A stretch of 64,000 nt of DNA from an uncultured Methylophilaceae bacterium (GTDB taxonomy: Bacteria; Pseudomonadota; Gammaproteobacteria; Burkholderiales; Methylophilaceae). The stretch spans positions 25,640-89,639 of the forward strand of contig CAIQFD010000056.1 in the NCBI GenBank assembly GCA_903870995.1, given 5' to 3'. The notes under the pieces are model-generated. The model did not search any database and had not been told where the DNA came from. It was given only the letters and a program-made list of their open reading frames with translations. The translations under genes and the position numbers were made by a program. Shown piece by piece: positions 41,830 through 52,737 of the stretch; the first letter of the stretch is position 1, and the number at the start of each line of letters is the position of its first letter.

Positions 41830-44673
41830 ATGAGTAAATATACTGATTTCGGTACGCCAGCGAAAACATCTGACAATACAATCACACTCGAAATTGATGG
41901 TACGCAGATTACCGTGCCAGAAGGCACGTCAATCATGCATGCAGCCATGGTGGGCGGTGTGACGGTGCCTAAGTTGTGTGCGACGGACAGCTTAGATCCT
42001 TACGGTTCATGCCGTTTATGCTTGGTCGAGATTGAAGGTCGTCGTGGCTTCCCAGCATCTTGTACTACACCAGTGGCTGAAGGGATTAAAGTCAAAACAC
42101 AAACGCCTAAGCTGGCGGATATTCGTAAAGGGGTGATGGAGCTTTATATTTCCGACCATCCCCTAGACTGCCTAACATGTGCAACCAATGGTGATTGCGA
42201 GCTGCAAGACATGGCCGGGGCCGTAGGTTTGCGAGAAGTGCGTTATGGCTATGATGGCGAAAATCATCTCAAATCAGAAAAAGACACTTCAAATCCTTAT
42301 TTCCAGTTTGATCCTTCAAAATGTATCGTTTGCTCACGCTGTGTGCGTGCTTGTGAAGAGGTGCAAGGTACTTTTGCGCTGACGATTCAAGGTCGTGGCT
42401 TTGAGTCTAAAGTGGCTTCAGGGACTGAAAATTTCCTTGAGTCAGAATGTGTTTCTTGTGGTGCTTGCGTTCAAGCTTGCCCAACAGCGACTTTGATTGA
42501 AAAATCAGTGGTGCAACACGGTGTGCCTGAGCATTCAGTGACAACGACTTGTGCTTATTGTGGCGTGGGTTGTTCTTTTGATGCTGAAATGAAAGGCGAG
42601 CAGGTAGTTCGCATGGTGCCAAGTAAAAATGGTGGTGCTAACCATGGACACTCTTGTGTGAAAGGCCGTTTTGCTTGGGGTTACGCAACCCATCAAGACC
42701 GTATTACCACGCCAATGATTCGTAAAAGCATTCATGATGCTTGGACTGAGGTTTCATGGGATGAGGCATTGAATTATGCGGCCAGTGAAATTACACGTAT
42801 TCAAGCCAAGTATGGCAAAGATGCTGTCGGTGGTATTACTTCATCACGTTGTACTAATGAAGAGGTCTACGTCACTCAAAAATTAGTGCGTGCAGTATTT
42901 GGTAGCAATAATGTGGATACATGCGCCCGTGTTTGCCACTCACCAACAGGTTATGGCTTAAAACAAACCTTGGGTGAATCAGCGGGTACACAAACCTTTG
43001 ATTCAGTCATGCAATCAGATGTGATTTTTGTGATGGGAGCTAACCCAACTGACGGCCATCCAGTATTTGGCTCACAAATGAAGCGCCGCTTACGTGAAGG
43101 TGCGAAATTAATTGTGGCTGACCCACGTCAAATTGACTTGGTTTCATCCCCGCATGTAAAAGCGGACTACCATTTGAAGTTGCGTCCAGGTACAAACGTT
43201 GCCTTAATTTCAGCGATGTCGCATGTGATTGTGACTGAGGGCTTGGTCAATGAAGCCTTTGTGAAAGAGCGTTGTGAATGGGAATCGTACGAGCAATGGC
43301 GTGATTTTGCTGCTAAACCAGAAAACTCACCGGAAGCGCTCAGTGACACACTAGGTGTGCCAGCAGAAGAGTTGCGTGCAGCAGCAAGACTCTACGCTAC
43401 AGGTGGAAATGCTGCGATTTACTACGGCCTAGGCGTAACAGAGCACAGCCAAGGCTCAACGACTGTCATGGGCATTGCCAACCTTGCGATGGCAACCGCT
43501 AACGTTGGCCGTGAAGGCGTCGGTGTCAATCCACTTCGTGGTCAAAATAACGTGCAAGGTTCATGTGACATGGGTTCTATGCCGCATGAATTCCCAGGCT
43601 ATCGCCATGTGTCAGATGATGCGACACGCGCTTTATTCGAATCTGCATGGGGTCGCCCGCTAAGCAAAGAGCCAGGTCTTCGTATTCCTAATATGCTCGA
43701 TCAAGCGATTGGTGGCGGATTTAAAGCTTTGTATTGTGTTGGTGAGGACATTGTTCAATCTGATCCAAATACACAGCATGTGACTCACGCCCTTGAAGCC
43801 ATGGAGTGTGTGATTGTTCAAGATTTGTTCTTGAATGAAACTGCGATGTACGCACATGTATTCTTCCCAGGGGCTTCCTTCTTGGAAAAATCAGGTACTT
43901 TTACGAACGCTGAGCGCCGTATTTCGCCTGTACGCCGAGTGATGACGCCTAAAAATGGTTTTGAGGATTGGGAAGTGACTGCTAAGTTGTCAGCGGCCTT
44001 AGGTTACCCAATGCATTATTCACACGCTTCTGATATTTTGGATGAAATCGCGATGCTGACACCAACATTCAAGGGTGTCAGCTTCAAGAAGCTAGATGAA
44101 CTTGGTAGCGTTCAGTGGCCATGTGATGATGAAAATCCAGCAGGCACGCCAACCATGCACATTGATGAGTTTGTGCGCGGTAAAGGTAAATTCTTTATCA
44201 CGGAATATGTCCCAACGACTGAAAAAGTGAACGCGAAATATCCGTTGATTTTGACGACAGGCCGTATTCTTTCTCAATACAACGTAGGTGCGCAAACACG
44301 ACGTACTGATAACGTTGCATGGCACCATGAGGATGTCATTGAAATTCACCCACATGACGCTGAAGACCGTGGTATTAATGATGGCGATTGGGTAGGGATT
44401 ACTAGTCGTGCTGGTGAAACAGTGCTTCACGCTAAGATTACAGAGCGTGTTCAGCCTGGCGTGGTGTATACCACTTTCCACCATCCAGAGTCTGGTGCGA
44501 ACGTTATTACTACTGATAATTCAGATTGGGCAACGAATTGCCCTGAGTTTAAAGTGACCGCGGTGCAATTAACCAAGGTGACACAACTTTCTGAATGGCA
44601 GCGTGGGTATAAAGCTTTTAGTGAAGAGCAAATTGGTTTTGTGCAAAACCCACATAGTGAGGCAAACGTATAA
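41830..44673 (+). CDS. fdsA: NAD-dependent formate dehydrogenase alpha subunit (Mo, Cys ligand)
   Basis: 2Fe-2S and 4Fe-4S N-terminal motifs; TTCAYCGVGCSFD; CARVCHSPTGYGL with Cys rather than Sec. Confidence 0.95.
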   Translation: MSKYTDFGTPAKTSDNTITLEIDGTQITVPEGTSIMHAAMVGGVTVPKLCATDSLDPYGSCRLCLVEIEGRRGFPASCTTPVAEGIKVKTQTPKLADIRKGVMELYISDHPLDCLTCATNGDCELQDMAGAVGLREVRYGYDGENHLKSEKDTSNPYFQFDPSKCIVCSRCVRACEEVQGTFALTIQGRGFESKVASGTENFLESECVSCGACVQACPTATLIEKSVVQHGVPEHSVTTTCAYCGVGCSFDAEMKGEQVVRMVPSKNGGANHGHSCVKGRFAWGYATHQDRITTPMIRKSIHDAWTEVSWDEALNYAASEITRIQAKYGKDAVGGITSSRCTNEEVYVTQKLVRAVFGSNNVDTCARVCHSPTGYGLKQTLGESAGTQTFDSVMQSDVIFVMGANPTDGHPVFGSQMKRRLREGAKLIVADPRQIDLVSSPHVKADYHLKLRPGTNVALISAMSHVIVTEGLVNEAFVKERCEWESYEQWRDFAAKPENSPEALSDTLGVPAEELRAAARLYATGGNAAIYYGLGVTEHSQGSTTVMGIANLAMATANVGREGVGVNPLRGQNNVQGSCDMGSMPHEFPGYRHVSDDATRALFESAWGRPLSKEPGLRIPNMLDQAIGGGFKALYCVGEDIVQSDPNTQHVTHALEAMECVIVQDLFLNETAMYAHVFFPGASFLEKSGTFTNAERRISPVRRVMTPKNGFEDWEVTAKLSAALGYPMHYSHASDILDEIAMLTPTFKGVSFKKLDELGSVQWPCDDENPAGTPTMHIDEFVRGKGKFFITEYVPTTEKVNAKYPLILTTGRILSQYNVGAQTRRTDNVAWHHEDVIEIHPHDAEDRGINDGDWVGITSRAGETVLHAKITERVQPGVVYTTFHHPESGANVITTDNSDWATNCPEFKVTAVQLTKVTQLSEWQRGYKAFSEEQIGFVQNPHSEANV

Positions 44674-44688
44674 ATTACGTGAGCGCTA

Positions 44689-45525
44689 ATGCACTCCCCT
44701 AAAAAGTCAGCATTGCTATCATCTGAAATAATTGCGCAAGCGGCGACTAGTCGCTTGCTTGTGCAAAAGTGGCAATCTGGCCGTGTTAACTCAATCGAAG
44801 ATTGTGTGGCAGAAGAAGTGCCTGTTGCGATGATCTATAACGGTATCTCTCATGCCGTGATGCTGGCAAGTCCGCAAGATCTAGAAGATTTTGCATTGGG
44901 TTTTTCATTGGCAGAGGGCATCTTAAGTAGCCCAAAAGCGCTTTATGGGATTGAGGTTGTTCAGCAGGAATCAGGCATCGAACTGAGGATGGACATTGCT
45001 AACGCGAGTTTTTCGCAGCTAAAAGACAGAAGACGTAGTATGACCGGTCGGACTGGCTGCGGCCTTTGCGGTGCGGAGAGTTTGGTACAAGCATTACGAC
45101 TACCAGAGCTTGTGAATGAGTCTAAAGAGATGTTTGAAAGTGCTGCTGTACTAAGGGCGCTTAACTCAGCTTTTAGCCAGCAATTATTGCAAGCGAAAAC
45201 TGGCGCAACGCATGCTAGCTTCTGGGTTAAGTCCAGCGGTGAGATTACGATGGTGCGTGAAGATGTTGGTCGTCACAATGCTTTGGATAAATTGCTAGGT
45301 GCCAGAGCCAAGCAAGAAGCGGGATCTGGATTTGTATTAACTACTAGCCGTGCAAGCTATGAGATGGTACAAAAGGTTGCGGTTGCAGGCGTTGCTATGT
45401 TGGTAGCAATTTCAGCCCCGACAGGCTTAGCAATAAGAGTTGCTGAACAATGTGGCATCACATTAATTGGCTTTGCACGTGGAGAGCAATTTGTGGTTTA
45501 TACCCATCCAGAGCGGCTTAATTAG
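44689..45525 (+). CDS. fdhD: Formate dehydrogenase accessory sulfurtransferase FdhD
   Basis: GRTGCGLCGAESL; REDVGRHNALDKLLG. Confidence 0.94.
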   Translation: MHSPKKSALLSSEIIAQAATSRLLVQKWQSGRVNSIEDCVAEEVPVAMIYNGISHAVMLASPQDLEDFALGFSLAEGILSSPKALYGIEVVQQESGIELRMDIANASFSQLKDRRRSMTGRTGCGLCGAESLVQALRLPELVNESKEMFESAAVLRALNSAFSQQLLQAKTGATHASFWVKSSGEITMVREDVGRHNALDKLLGARAKQEAGSGFVLTTSRASYEMVQKVAVAGVAMLVAISAPTGLAIRVAEQCGITLIGFARGEQFVVYTHPERLN

Positions 45526-45559
45526 GATTTAAAGTTAAAAGAGTGAGTGCGAGAAAACA

Positions 45560-45784
45560 ATGGATATTGAGCAGTTGATTATCATGGCCAACCAGATTGG
45601 CACATTTTTTAAGTCTTCCCCTGATGTTGAGCAGGCGCAGAAGGATATTGTGATGCACATCAAACGCTTTTGGGCATTGAGTATGCGTTTGCAGTTAATT
45701 GAGCATGCGCAAACAAAAGAAGGTAAGGGTTTGTTGCCGATTGTTAAAGATGCAGTTATTCAGCATCAGGCCTTGTTGGCTTAA
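45560..45784 (+). CDS. fdsD: Formate dehydrogenase delta subunit
   Basis: 74 aa; IIMANQIGTFFKSSP...DIVMHIKRFWALSMRLQLI. Confidence 0.9.
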   Translation: MDIEQLIIMANQIGTFFKSSPDVEQAQKDIVMHIKRFWALSMRLQLIEHAQTKEGKGLLPIVKDAVIQHQALLA

Positions 45785-45826
45785 TATCTAGCCTATTCTT
45801 GTTGCCATCAAAAACGTAAATCTGTC

Positions 45827-46519
45827 ATGACGAAATTCCACGTCATTATTCCCGCTGCTGGCTCTGGTAGTCGAATGGCAACTGTTCTGCCCAAGCAATA
45901 TCTGCCTTTGGCGGGGCGTCCGATTGTTTCGTGGACACTTGAACCCTTTTTAACTTGCGAACGGATTGCTTCAGTTCATCTTGTACTGAGTGCTGATGAT
46001 GCGCATTGGCAGGCACATGCAACGCATCATCCAAAACTATCCACATTGCATTGTGGTGGTGAAACCCGCGCAGAAACCGTTCTCAACGCGTTAAAAGTAT
46101 TAAATGTTGAACCGTCTGATTGGATTCTGGTGCACGATGCAGCGAGACCTGGGCTTACACATCAGTTGTTAGACTATTTGCTGGATGAAGTAGAGGACGA
46201 TGAGGTGGGCGGTTTGTTGGCCATTCCTTTAGCCGATACGTTGAAGCGTGCCGACGCAAAGCAACGTGTTGCCAGCACCGAGCCACGTGAGGGTTTATGG
46301 CAAGCACAAACACCGCAAATGTTCCGTTACGGAATTTTAAAAGAAGCCTTAATTAAATCCGGCGGGGCTCCTACCGATGAAGCGCAAGCCGTTGAAGCGT
46401 TGGGCTTAAGTCCTAAGTTGGTCACAGGCCAGCTGCGCAATTTGAAAATCACTTATCCGCAAGATTTAGCATTAGCAGAAGCCATTATTGCGGCAGACCA
46501 TCATGAGGCAAAAAAATGA
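45827..46519 (+). CDS. ispD: 2-C-methyl-D-erythritol 4-phosphate cytidylyltransferase
   Basis: [35 protein letters not shown]. Confidence 0.95.
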   Translation: MTKFHVIIPAAGSGSRMATVLPKQYLPLAGRPIVSWTLEPFLTCERIASVHLVLSADDAHWQAHATHHPKLSTLHCGGETRAETVLNALKVLNVEPSDWILVHDAARPGLTHQLLDYLLDEVEDDEVGGLLAIPLADTLKRADAKQRVASTEPREGLWQAQTPQMFRYGILKEALIKSGGAPTDEAQAVEALGLSPKLVTGQLRNLKITYPQDLALAEAIIAADHHEAKK

Positions 46520-46998
46520 TAAGAATCGGACATGGTTACGATGTGCACCAGTTGGTTGAAGGTCGTAAGTGCATTATTGGAGGGGTAGAAATTGCGTATG
46601 AAAAAGGCTTGCTTGGCCATTCTGATGCAGATGTTCTATTGCATGCGATATGTGATGCAATGTTGGGTGCGGTTGGCTTAGGAGATATTGGAAAACATTT
46701 CCCAGATACTGATGTTAATTACAAAGGTGCTGATTCTAGAAGTTTATTACGCCATGTTGCCCAACTATTAAAACAACATGGATATGTATTAAGTAATGTT
46801 GATGCGACGATCATTGCCCAAGCCCCTAAAATGGGGCCACATATTGAAAGTATGTGCACGAATATCGCAAGCGACTGTGGTGTTGCAAGAAGCCAAGTGA
46901 ACGTTAAAGCGACGACGACTGAAAAACTAGGGTTTATTGGTCGGGGGGAGGGAATTGCTGCTGAAGCGGTTTGTCTTGTGCAATCCGCTTCAGTTTAG
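46516..46998 (+). CDS. ispF: 2-C-methyl-D-erythritol 2,4-cyclodiphosphate synthase
   Basis: [36 protein letters not shown]. Confidence 0.96.
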   Translation: MIRIGHGYDVHQLVEGRKCIIGGVEIAYEKGLLGHSDADVLLHAICDAMLGAVGLGDIGKHFPDTDVNYKGADSRSLLRHVAQLLKQHGYVLSNVDATIIAQAPKMGPHIESMCTNIASDCGVARSQVNVKATTTEKLGFIGRGEGIAAEAVCLVQSASV

Positions 46999-47003
46999 TC
47001 TAG

Positions 47004-50000
47004 TTAACCCTGCTCTTCTTTAGGCTCCCACTTCCTTCCCTTAATCTCATCTGAGAATAGTGGGAAAAGTAGTGGAAGTAGCAATAGTGTAAAGAACGTT
47101 GCTGTAATCAATCCTCCCACAATGACCACAGCAAATGGCCGTTGTGTTTCAGAGCCAATCCCATGAGAAAGCGCCGCAGGTAATAAACCTATGCCTGCCA
47201 TTAAAGCCGTCATCAAAATAGGGCGTAACCTTACGACAGCGCCTTCTAAAATGGCATCAGCAACATTATGCCCTTCTAAAATTAAATGCTTAATCTGCTC
47301 AACCATGATGACGCCATTTTGTACCGATATACCAGCTAACGCAATGAATCCTACGGCAGCTGATATTGATAAGTGCAAGCCCGCGATGCCAAGGCCAGCA
47401 AGGCCTCCAATGAGAGTAAATGGAATCATGAGTAAGACGAGTAGGGCATTGAGCACCGAACGAAATGCCATAAATAAAATCACGAAAATCAACATGAGTG
47501 ATAGTGGAACAATCACTTTTAAGCGGTTCATTGAGCGTTGTTGATTTTCAAATTGACCACCCCACGTCATGGTGTAACCATTTGGCAATTTTACTTGCGA
47601 CTTAACTTTGTCCATTGCCTCTTGCACAAAGCTGCCTTGGTCACGGTCAATTAAGTTGGCTTTTACTGCCACAATCCGGGAAACACCTTCGCGACCAACA
47701 CGTGAAGCCCCTTGTTTAATGGTGACATCTGCAATTTCACTCAGCGGAATACTGCCAGCGTTATTGGGTAAAGCAATAGGCAATTCATTGATGTCATCTA
47801 GCGCATCACGGAACTCGCGTTGTAGCCTTAATGTGACATCAAATCGACGATCGCCATCGTAAAACGTATTGGCAGCGGTACCCGCTAAAGCGGTTTGCAC
47901 GGAGGCATTAACATCATTGACAGACATGCCATAACGCGCCAACTTATCTCGGTTTAATGTGATGTCTAATTCAGAATTACCAGAAATCCGAACCGCTGCG
48001 ACATCCGTCGACCCTTGAATAGAGTTCAAAACGCTCACGACTTGGTTGGCCTTATTTTCTAAAATGGCTAAATCTGGGCCAAATATTTTGACAGCAATTT
48101 CACCCTTTACGCCAGAGAGTGCCTCTTCAACGTTATCTTGAATCACTTGAGAAAAATTGGTTGGGATGCCAGGAATTCGATGAATTTTTGCTGACATGTC
48201 GCTAACTAATGCCTCTTTGTTAGCAAAGTGCCACGTGTCCTTAGGTTTTAAGTCTGCCAATATCTCAATGTTATTTGGCCCTTTTGGATCTGTGCCATCA
48301 TCAGGCCTTCCTACATGGCTCACCACTAAATTAACTTCTTTGTAGCTATTCAGAACTTTCCTGATTTGGCGCTCAATATCTTTAGTTTTTTCTAGCCCCG
48401 TTGATGGTGGCATGCTGATGGTGAGCCAAATATTTCCTTCATCTAACTTAGGTAAGAACTCTGAGCCCAACATCGGTGCTAATGCGATAGAGACTGCCAA
48501 TAAAGATAATGAAAGTATGATGACGGTTAATCGAATTTTTGCCACTTTGAGTAGTGCTCTTCGATACCACTCTTGAATTGCGTGCATCCAATGGCTGTGT
48601 TTCTCTGCCATATCCGTGCGGCGCATTAAATAGGACATTAAAGCTGGTAGAAGTGTGAGTGTGAGCAAGATAGAACCCAATAGCGCAAAACTCAAAGTAA
48701 ATGCCATGGGCGAGAATATTTTTCCCTCAACGCGTTGGAATGTGAAGATTGGTAAGAAGGCTAAAATAATAATAATTTTAGAAAATAGGATGGGGCGACC
48801 CATTTCAATGGCCGTGTTTTTTAGGCTACTGATGCGCCATGAGTATGTGCCGTGATGGGGGAACTCCTCCACATGCGCTAACGCTAGTTTTACCATCAAT
48901 GCCTCGACGAGCACTACCGCACTGTCAATAATAATCCCGAAGTCTACTGCGCCCAGTGAGATGAGGTTGGCAGAAACGCCGCGCATGTCCATGACGATAA
49001 ATGCAAATAGCAAGGACAGAGGAATGATGGCGGCGACAATTAATGCGGCACGCCAATTACGTAAAAAAATCATGAGAATTGCCACCACTAAAATCGCGCC
49101 CACAATCATATTTTCGGTGACGGTATGAACGGTGTGATGAATGAGGCTAGTGCGATCATAGAAAGGTGTAATTTTGACACCAGGAGGTAGTTTCGCATTG
49201 ACCTCATCCACTTTTGCCTTTAGCGCCTCAATGACTTTTGCGGGATTTTGTCCTTTGTTCATCAGTACAATACCTTCAACCACATCATCTCTATCATTAA
49301 ACGCAACGATGCCGGAACGTGGACGGTCACCAATCACGACTTGGCCGATGTTGTTGACTAAAATGGGTTTGCCATCGTGGGAGGTAATCACTGTTTGTGA
49401 AATGTCGTCTAGGGTGCGGTATAGCCCTAAGGAGCGCACGACCAAGGATTCATCACCTCTATGCATTAAGCCGCCACCAACATTGCTACTGCCGTTGCCT
49501 AAGGCCTGATTAACTTGGTCAATGCTGATGTTGTATTTTTTGAGTAGGTACGGGTCTAGTTTGACTTGATATTCTTTTACCGCGCCACCAAAACTGGTGA
49601 TGTCGGCAACGCCTGGGACTGTTCTTAAAATTGGAATAATTTGCCAGTCTTGAATGGCTCGAATTTCACGTTGCGGCATCTCTTTAGGTGCATCAACCAA
49701 GAATCGGTAAATTTCACCAACGGCTGTTGTTAATGGGGCGAGCGTTGGTTGATAGCCAGCAGGAAGGTTGACGCCTTGCAACTTCTCCAGTACCTGTTGA
49801 CGTGCAAAATAATCATCTGTTTTTTCTGAAAAAGTCAGTGTCACAACAGATAGGCCCGTGATTGAAACTGAGCGTATTTGGGTGAGGTGGGGTACACCGC
49901 TCATGCCATGTTCAATTGGCAATGTGACAACACGTTCAACTTCCTCTGGAGCTAAGCCGGGCACTTGCGTCACGATCCCGACATGAACATCTTCCACATC

Positions 50001-50123
50001 GGGGAATGCTTCGATGGGTAAGTTTTGAACAGCAATCACGCCCGTCACAATCAGAATTGCGGTCGCAATCAGCACGAAGGCGCGTTGTTGTAGCGAAAAG
50101 GTAATGAGTTTTTCTAGCATCAT
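47004..50123 (-). CDS. CzcA/CusA-family heavy-metal RND efflux pump
   Basis: 1039 aa; EAFPDVEDVHVGI; DFGIIIDSAVVLVE TM4 signature; GFIALAGISVQNGVIMVEQI. Confidence 0.9.
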   Translation of the reverse strand: MMLEKLITFSLQQRAFVLIATAILIVTGVIAVQNLPIEAFPDVEDVHVGIVTQVPGLAPEEVERVVTLPIEHGMSGVPHLTQIRSVSITGLSVVTLTFSEKTDDYFARQQVLEKLQGVNLPAGYQPTLAPLTTAVGEIYRFLVDAPKEMPQREIRAIQDWQIIPILRTVPGVADITSFGGAVKEYQVKLDPYLLKKYNISIDQVNQALGNGSSNVGGGLMHRGDESLVVRSLGLYRTLDDISQTVITSHDGKPILVNNIGQVVIGDRPRSGIVAFNDRDDVVEGIVLMNKGQNPAKVIEALKAKVDEVNAKLPPGVKITPFYDRTSLIHHTVHTVTENMIVGAILVVAILMIFLRNWRAALIVAAIIPLSLLFAFIVMDMRGVSANLISLGAVDFGIIIDSAVVLVEALMVKLALAHVEEFPHHGTYSWRISSLKNTAIEMGRPILFSKIIIILAFLPIFTFQRVEGKIFSPMAFTLSFALLGSILLTLTLLPALMSYLMRRTDMAEKHSHWMHAIQEWYRRALLKVAKIRLTVIILSLSLLAVSIALAPMLGSEFLPKLDEGNIWLTISMPPSTGLEKTKDIERQIRKVLNSYKEVNLVVSHVGRPDDGTDPKGPNNIEILADLKPKDTWHFANKEALVSDMSAKIHRIPGIPTNFSQVIQDNVEEALSGVKGEIAVKIFGPDLAILENKANQVVSVLNSIQGSTDVAAVRISGNSELDITLNRDKLARYGMSVNDVNASVQTALAGTAANTFYDGDRRFDVTLRLQREFRDALDDINELPIALPNNAGSIPLSEIADVTIKQGASRVGREGVSRIVAVKANLIDRDQGSFVQEAMDKVKSQVKLPNGYTMTWGGQFENQQRSMNRLKVIVPLSLMLIFVILFMAFRSVLNALLVLLMIPFTLIGGLAGLGIAGLHLSISAAVGFIALAGISVQNGVIMVEQIKHLILEGHNVADAILEGAVVRLRPILMTALMAGIGLLPAALSHGIGSETQRPFAVVIVGGLITATFFTLLLLPLLFPLFSDEIKGRKWEPKEEQG

Positions 50124-51268
50124 TTACCTACTGACAATTCAGAGTTGAGGAGAATTGCACCCGTCGTCACTACTTTTTCACCGACACTCAAACCGCTTTT
50201 GACTGTCGCGTAATCACGTTCTTGCAAATCAAGATTGACGCGACGTTTTTTTAGGTGGCCTGGGCTTGTTTCTACAAATACGTAACTATACAAACCCTCT
50301 GTAATCAATGCGCTGTTTGGAATACGAATCACTTTTTCATGGCGTGTATTCAGTGGTGTGATGCGTGCATACATCTCTGGCTTGAGTTTATTTTTACTGT
50401 CCACTGAACATCGTACTTGAATGCGTCTTGAAACTGGATCAACCATAGTGCCGATGGACTGGACTTTGCCTGGGAAGGTTTCATTGGGATATGCATCTAC
50501 CTGAATAATGAGTGATTGCCCAAGCGACACTTTGCTCAAGTCGCGCTCTGGTAAATCGATAGTGGCCCAGAGGTGATCAGGATTGGTAATGATGAACAAT
50601 GGGTTGGGAGCGTCAGGTCTGACCTCATTGCCCACATTGATTTGACGGTCAACAATCATGCCTGCCATAGGGGCTTTTAATGCAAATGTTTCATTGCCTG
50701 ATGCGCTATTACTATCAATGCTTAAGTTTCTGAGGCGTGCTTTGGTTCGCGCTGATTCAGCTTCCGATTGCGCCATATCTGCTTCGCTAGCTTCATAATC
50801 TTTATGCGCAATGACACCGCCATTTAATAACATTTGGCTACGCTCTAATGCTTTGCGTTTCAAAGACAAGTCTGCGCTCGCTTTACGATAGTCAGCAATC
50901 GCGTTACCTAAATCGGGGGAGTCGATACTGAGTAACGCTTGCCCCGATTTGACACTGTCACCAAGTTGCACATGTATCTTAGTGGCACGCCCTAAAACCG
51001 GAGAGCTAACGCGACTGGTATAGTTTTCATCAAAACTAATTTTACCGTTTAAGGGCTCAGTGGTCGGAGCCACCATATCTGTCACTGTTTCTACTTTTAT
51101 ATTAGCTTCTTGGGGTGAATCCTCTTTGAGTACCACCTCATCAGCACTCTTGTGTGTGGTTGGCGCTGGGTGAGTCACTTTTGGTGCAGCACTAATATTG
51201 GATGCTTGTACGAAGATTGCTGTGGCTAAAAACACCGCTAATATTTGATTTGTTTGTTGCTTCATCAT
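50120..51268 (-). CDS. RND efflux periplasmic adaptor (CzcB-like)
   Basis: HlyD-type; GRATKIHVQLGDSVKSGQALLSIDSPDLG. Confidence 0.9.
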   Translation of the reverse strand: MMKQQTNQILAVFLATAIFVQASNISAAPKVTHPAPTTHKSADEVVLKEDSPQEANIKVETVTDMVAPTTEPLNGKISFDENYTSRVSSPVLGRATKIHVQLGDSVKSGQALLSIDSPDLGNAIADYRKASADLSLKRKALERSQMLLNGGVIAHKDYEASEADMAQSEAESARTKARLRNLSIDSNSASGNETFALKAPMAGMIVDRQINVGNEVRPDAPNPLFIITNPDHLWATIDLPERDLSKVSLGQSLIIQVDAYPNETFPGKVQSIGTMVDPVSRRIQVRCSVDSKNKLKPEMYARITPLNTRHEKVIRIPNSALITEGLYSYVFVETSPGHLKKRRVNLDLQERDYATVKSGLSVGEKVVTTGAILLNSELSVGK

Positions 51269-51277
51269 CGTCCTTTT

Positions 51278-52600
51278 TTATTGCGCATTTGTGGTGGTGT
51301 CTGCTTCTGAAGCCATTGCAGCTTTCCAGGCGGCGAGCGACTTAGCAAAGTCAGCACGCACGGTGGCTGCATCTAGTTGCAGTGAGCGAAGCACGCGACG
51401 AGAGTCCAATAGGTCTGTAATCCCAGTAGCCCCATGATTGTAGGCAAATTCAGCGGCATCGGCCGCTTTTTGCGCTTCAGTGAGAATTTGCTGATCAAAA
51501 CGATTTAGCTTTTCAGTCGCCGCTTGTAGGTCTGCGTTAGCGCGATCGATCTCAGTCAATGCGGCAGCGCGCGTTTGCTCTTTTGCCTCTTGTGCTGCAT
51601 TTAAGTCAACTTGTGCACGCGCGATTTCACCTTGATACTCATAATTGGTAAATAGCGGAATACTGACTGCCGCACCAATTGTGTTTTCGCCTGTTCCTGG
51701 CATTTGCCCCGGAAAGTGCTGATATTGCAATGCAATGTTTACGTCCCTTGTTTTAAGGGCATTTGCTAGTCTGACATTCTCTTCGGCTTGCTTTGCACGT
51801 GCTTCGGCAGCAAGCACGTCTGGTCGTTGATTCACATTTCTTTGAATAGCCGCGCGCGCTGATTCCTTAATATCAGGCCAGTTATCTTGCGCATTAATAT
51901 TGCTAGCTTCAGCTTCTTTGCCAATCAGATACGCAAGATTGGTTTGAGCTTTTTGACGATTGGCTTGTGCTTGGCGTAAGTCATTTTGAGTTTTAAGTAA
52001 ATCGACACGTATTCTCGATACGTCACTAGACGCAATATCGCCGGCTTTCAATCTTAATTCTGCTGCTTGTATGGTTTTGGCATAAAGTTCAACATTCAAT
52101 GATTGAATCTTCTCAATTTCTTGCGCAAGCAATAGTTCGTAGTAAGTTGAATCTAGGGTTAACAGCCATTGCCGCTCGGCATCTTTAACATCAAATTTTG
52201 ACGCTTTGACTGCATCCTCTGCTGAGGCAATTCTAAGTTCTCGCTTGTCGCCACGCTCAAACAATTGGCTCAATTGAACAGTGCTGTTGAGCGATTGGTC
52301 TTGTAAGCTATTGCTATGATTCTCTGGATTTTTGTTGCCAGCGCTTCGGTTGAGGTTAAAACTAGACACGCCTAAGGATAATGATGGGTTTGGTTTTTGT
52401 GCTGCGCTAATTGCATTCGCCTCGGTTGCTTGTAGCATGCGCTGAGCGGCTAAGAGCTCTCTACTGTTGCTGTGAAATAGTTGTTGTGCATCACTTAACC
52501 TAAGCTGATTCAGTTTTGAAAAACTTTCTGCGGCGCTGGCAGATGCGGTGCTAAATATTAATCCAATCAATAAGAAGCGGCTCTCTCTTAAAAAAAACAT
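51278..52600 (-). CDS. TolC-family outer membrane factor (CzcC-like)
   Basis: Paired coiled-coil repeats; IAAAVSIPLFTNYEYQGEIARA-type OMF motif; operon position. Confidence 0.88.
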   Translation of the reverse strand: MFFLRESRFLLIGLIFSTASASAAESFSKLNQLRLSDAQQLFHSNSRELLAAQRMLQATEANAISAAQKPNPSLSLGVSSFNLNRSAGNKNPENHSNSLQDQSLNSTVQLSQLFERGDKRELRIASAEDAVKASKFDVKDAERQWLLTLDSTYYELLLAQEIEKIQSLNVELYAKTIQAAELRLKAGDIASSDVSRIRVDLLKTQNDLRQAQANRQKAQTNLAYLIGKEAEASNINAQDNWPDIKESARAAIQRNVNQRPDVLAAEARAKQAEENVRLANALKTRDVNIALQYQHFPGQMPGTGENTIGAAVSIPLFTNYEYQGEIARAQVDLNAAQEAKEQTRAAALTEIDRANADLQAATEKLNRFDQQILTEAQKAADAAEFAYNHGATGITDLLDSRRVLRSLQLDAATVRADFAKSLAAWKAAMASEADTTTNAQ

Positions 52601-52737
52601 GTATTTTTACTTTCTGAACCAAATGCTAGAAAAAGATAAATGCCTAGAAACTAAGCCTGTCAACGCTTTGAGCGCTTGAATGGTTGACCATTATAGGTGA
52701 GTTTTTTACAAAATGACGATATAGATAGTGATATTTT

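Noticed and set aside
42900-42990. Possible selenocysteine site in formate dehydrogenase
   Set aside because: Active-site position reads Cys (CARVCHSPTG); no in-frame TGA.
44092-44484. 130-aa antisense ORF within fdsA
   Set aside because: Shadow ORF opposite a conserved catalytic region.
46990-47010. Convergent ispF and RND pump genes 5 bp apart with no terminator (similarly abutting stops at 33729/33730)
   Set aside because: Common in compact genomes; no evidence for a special mechanism.
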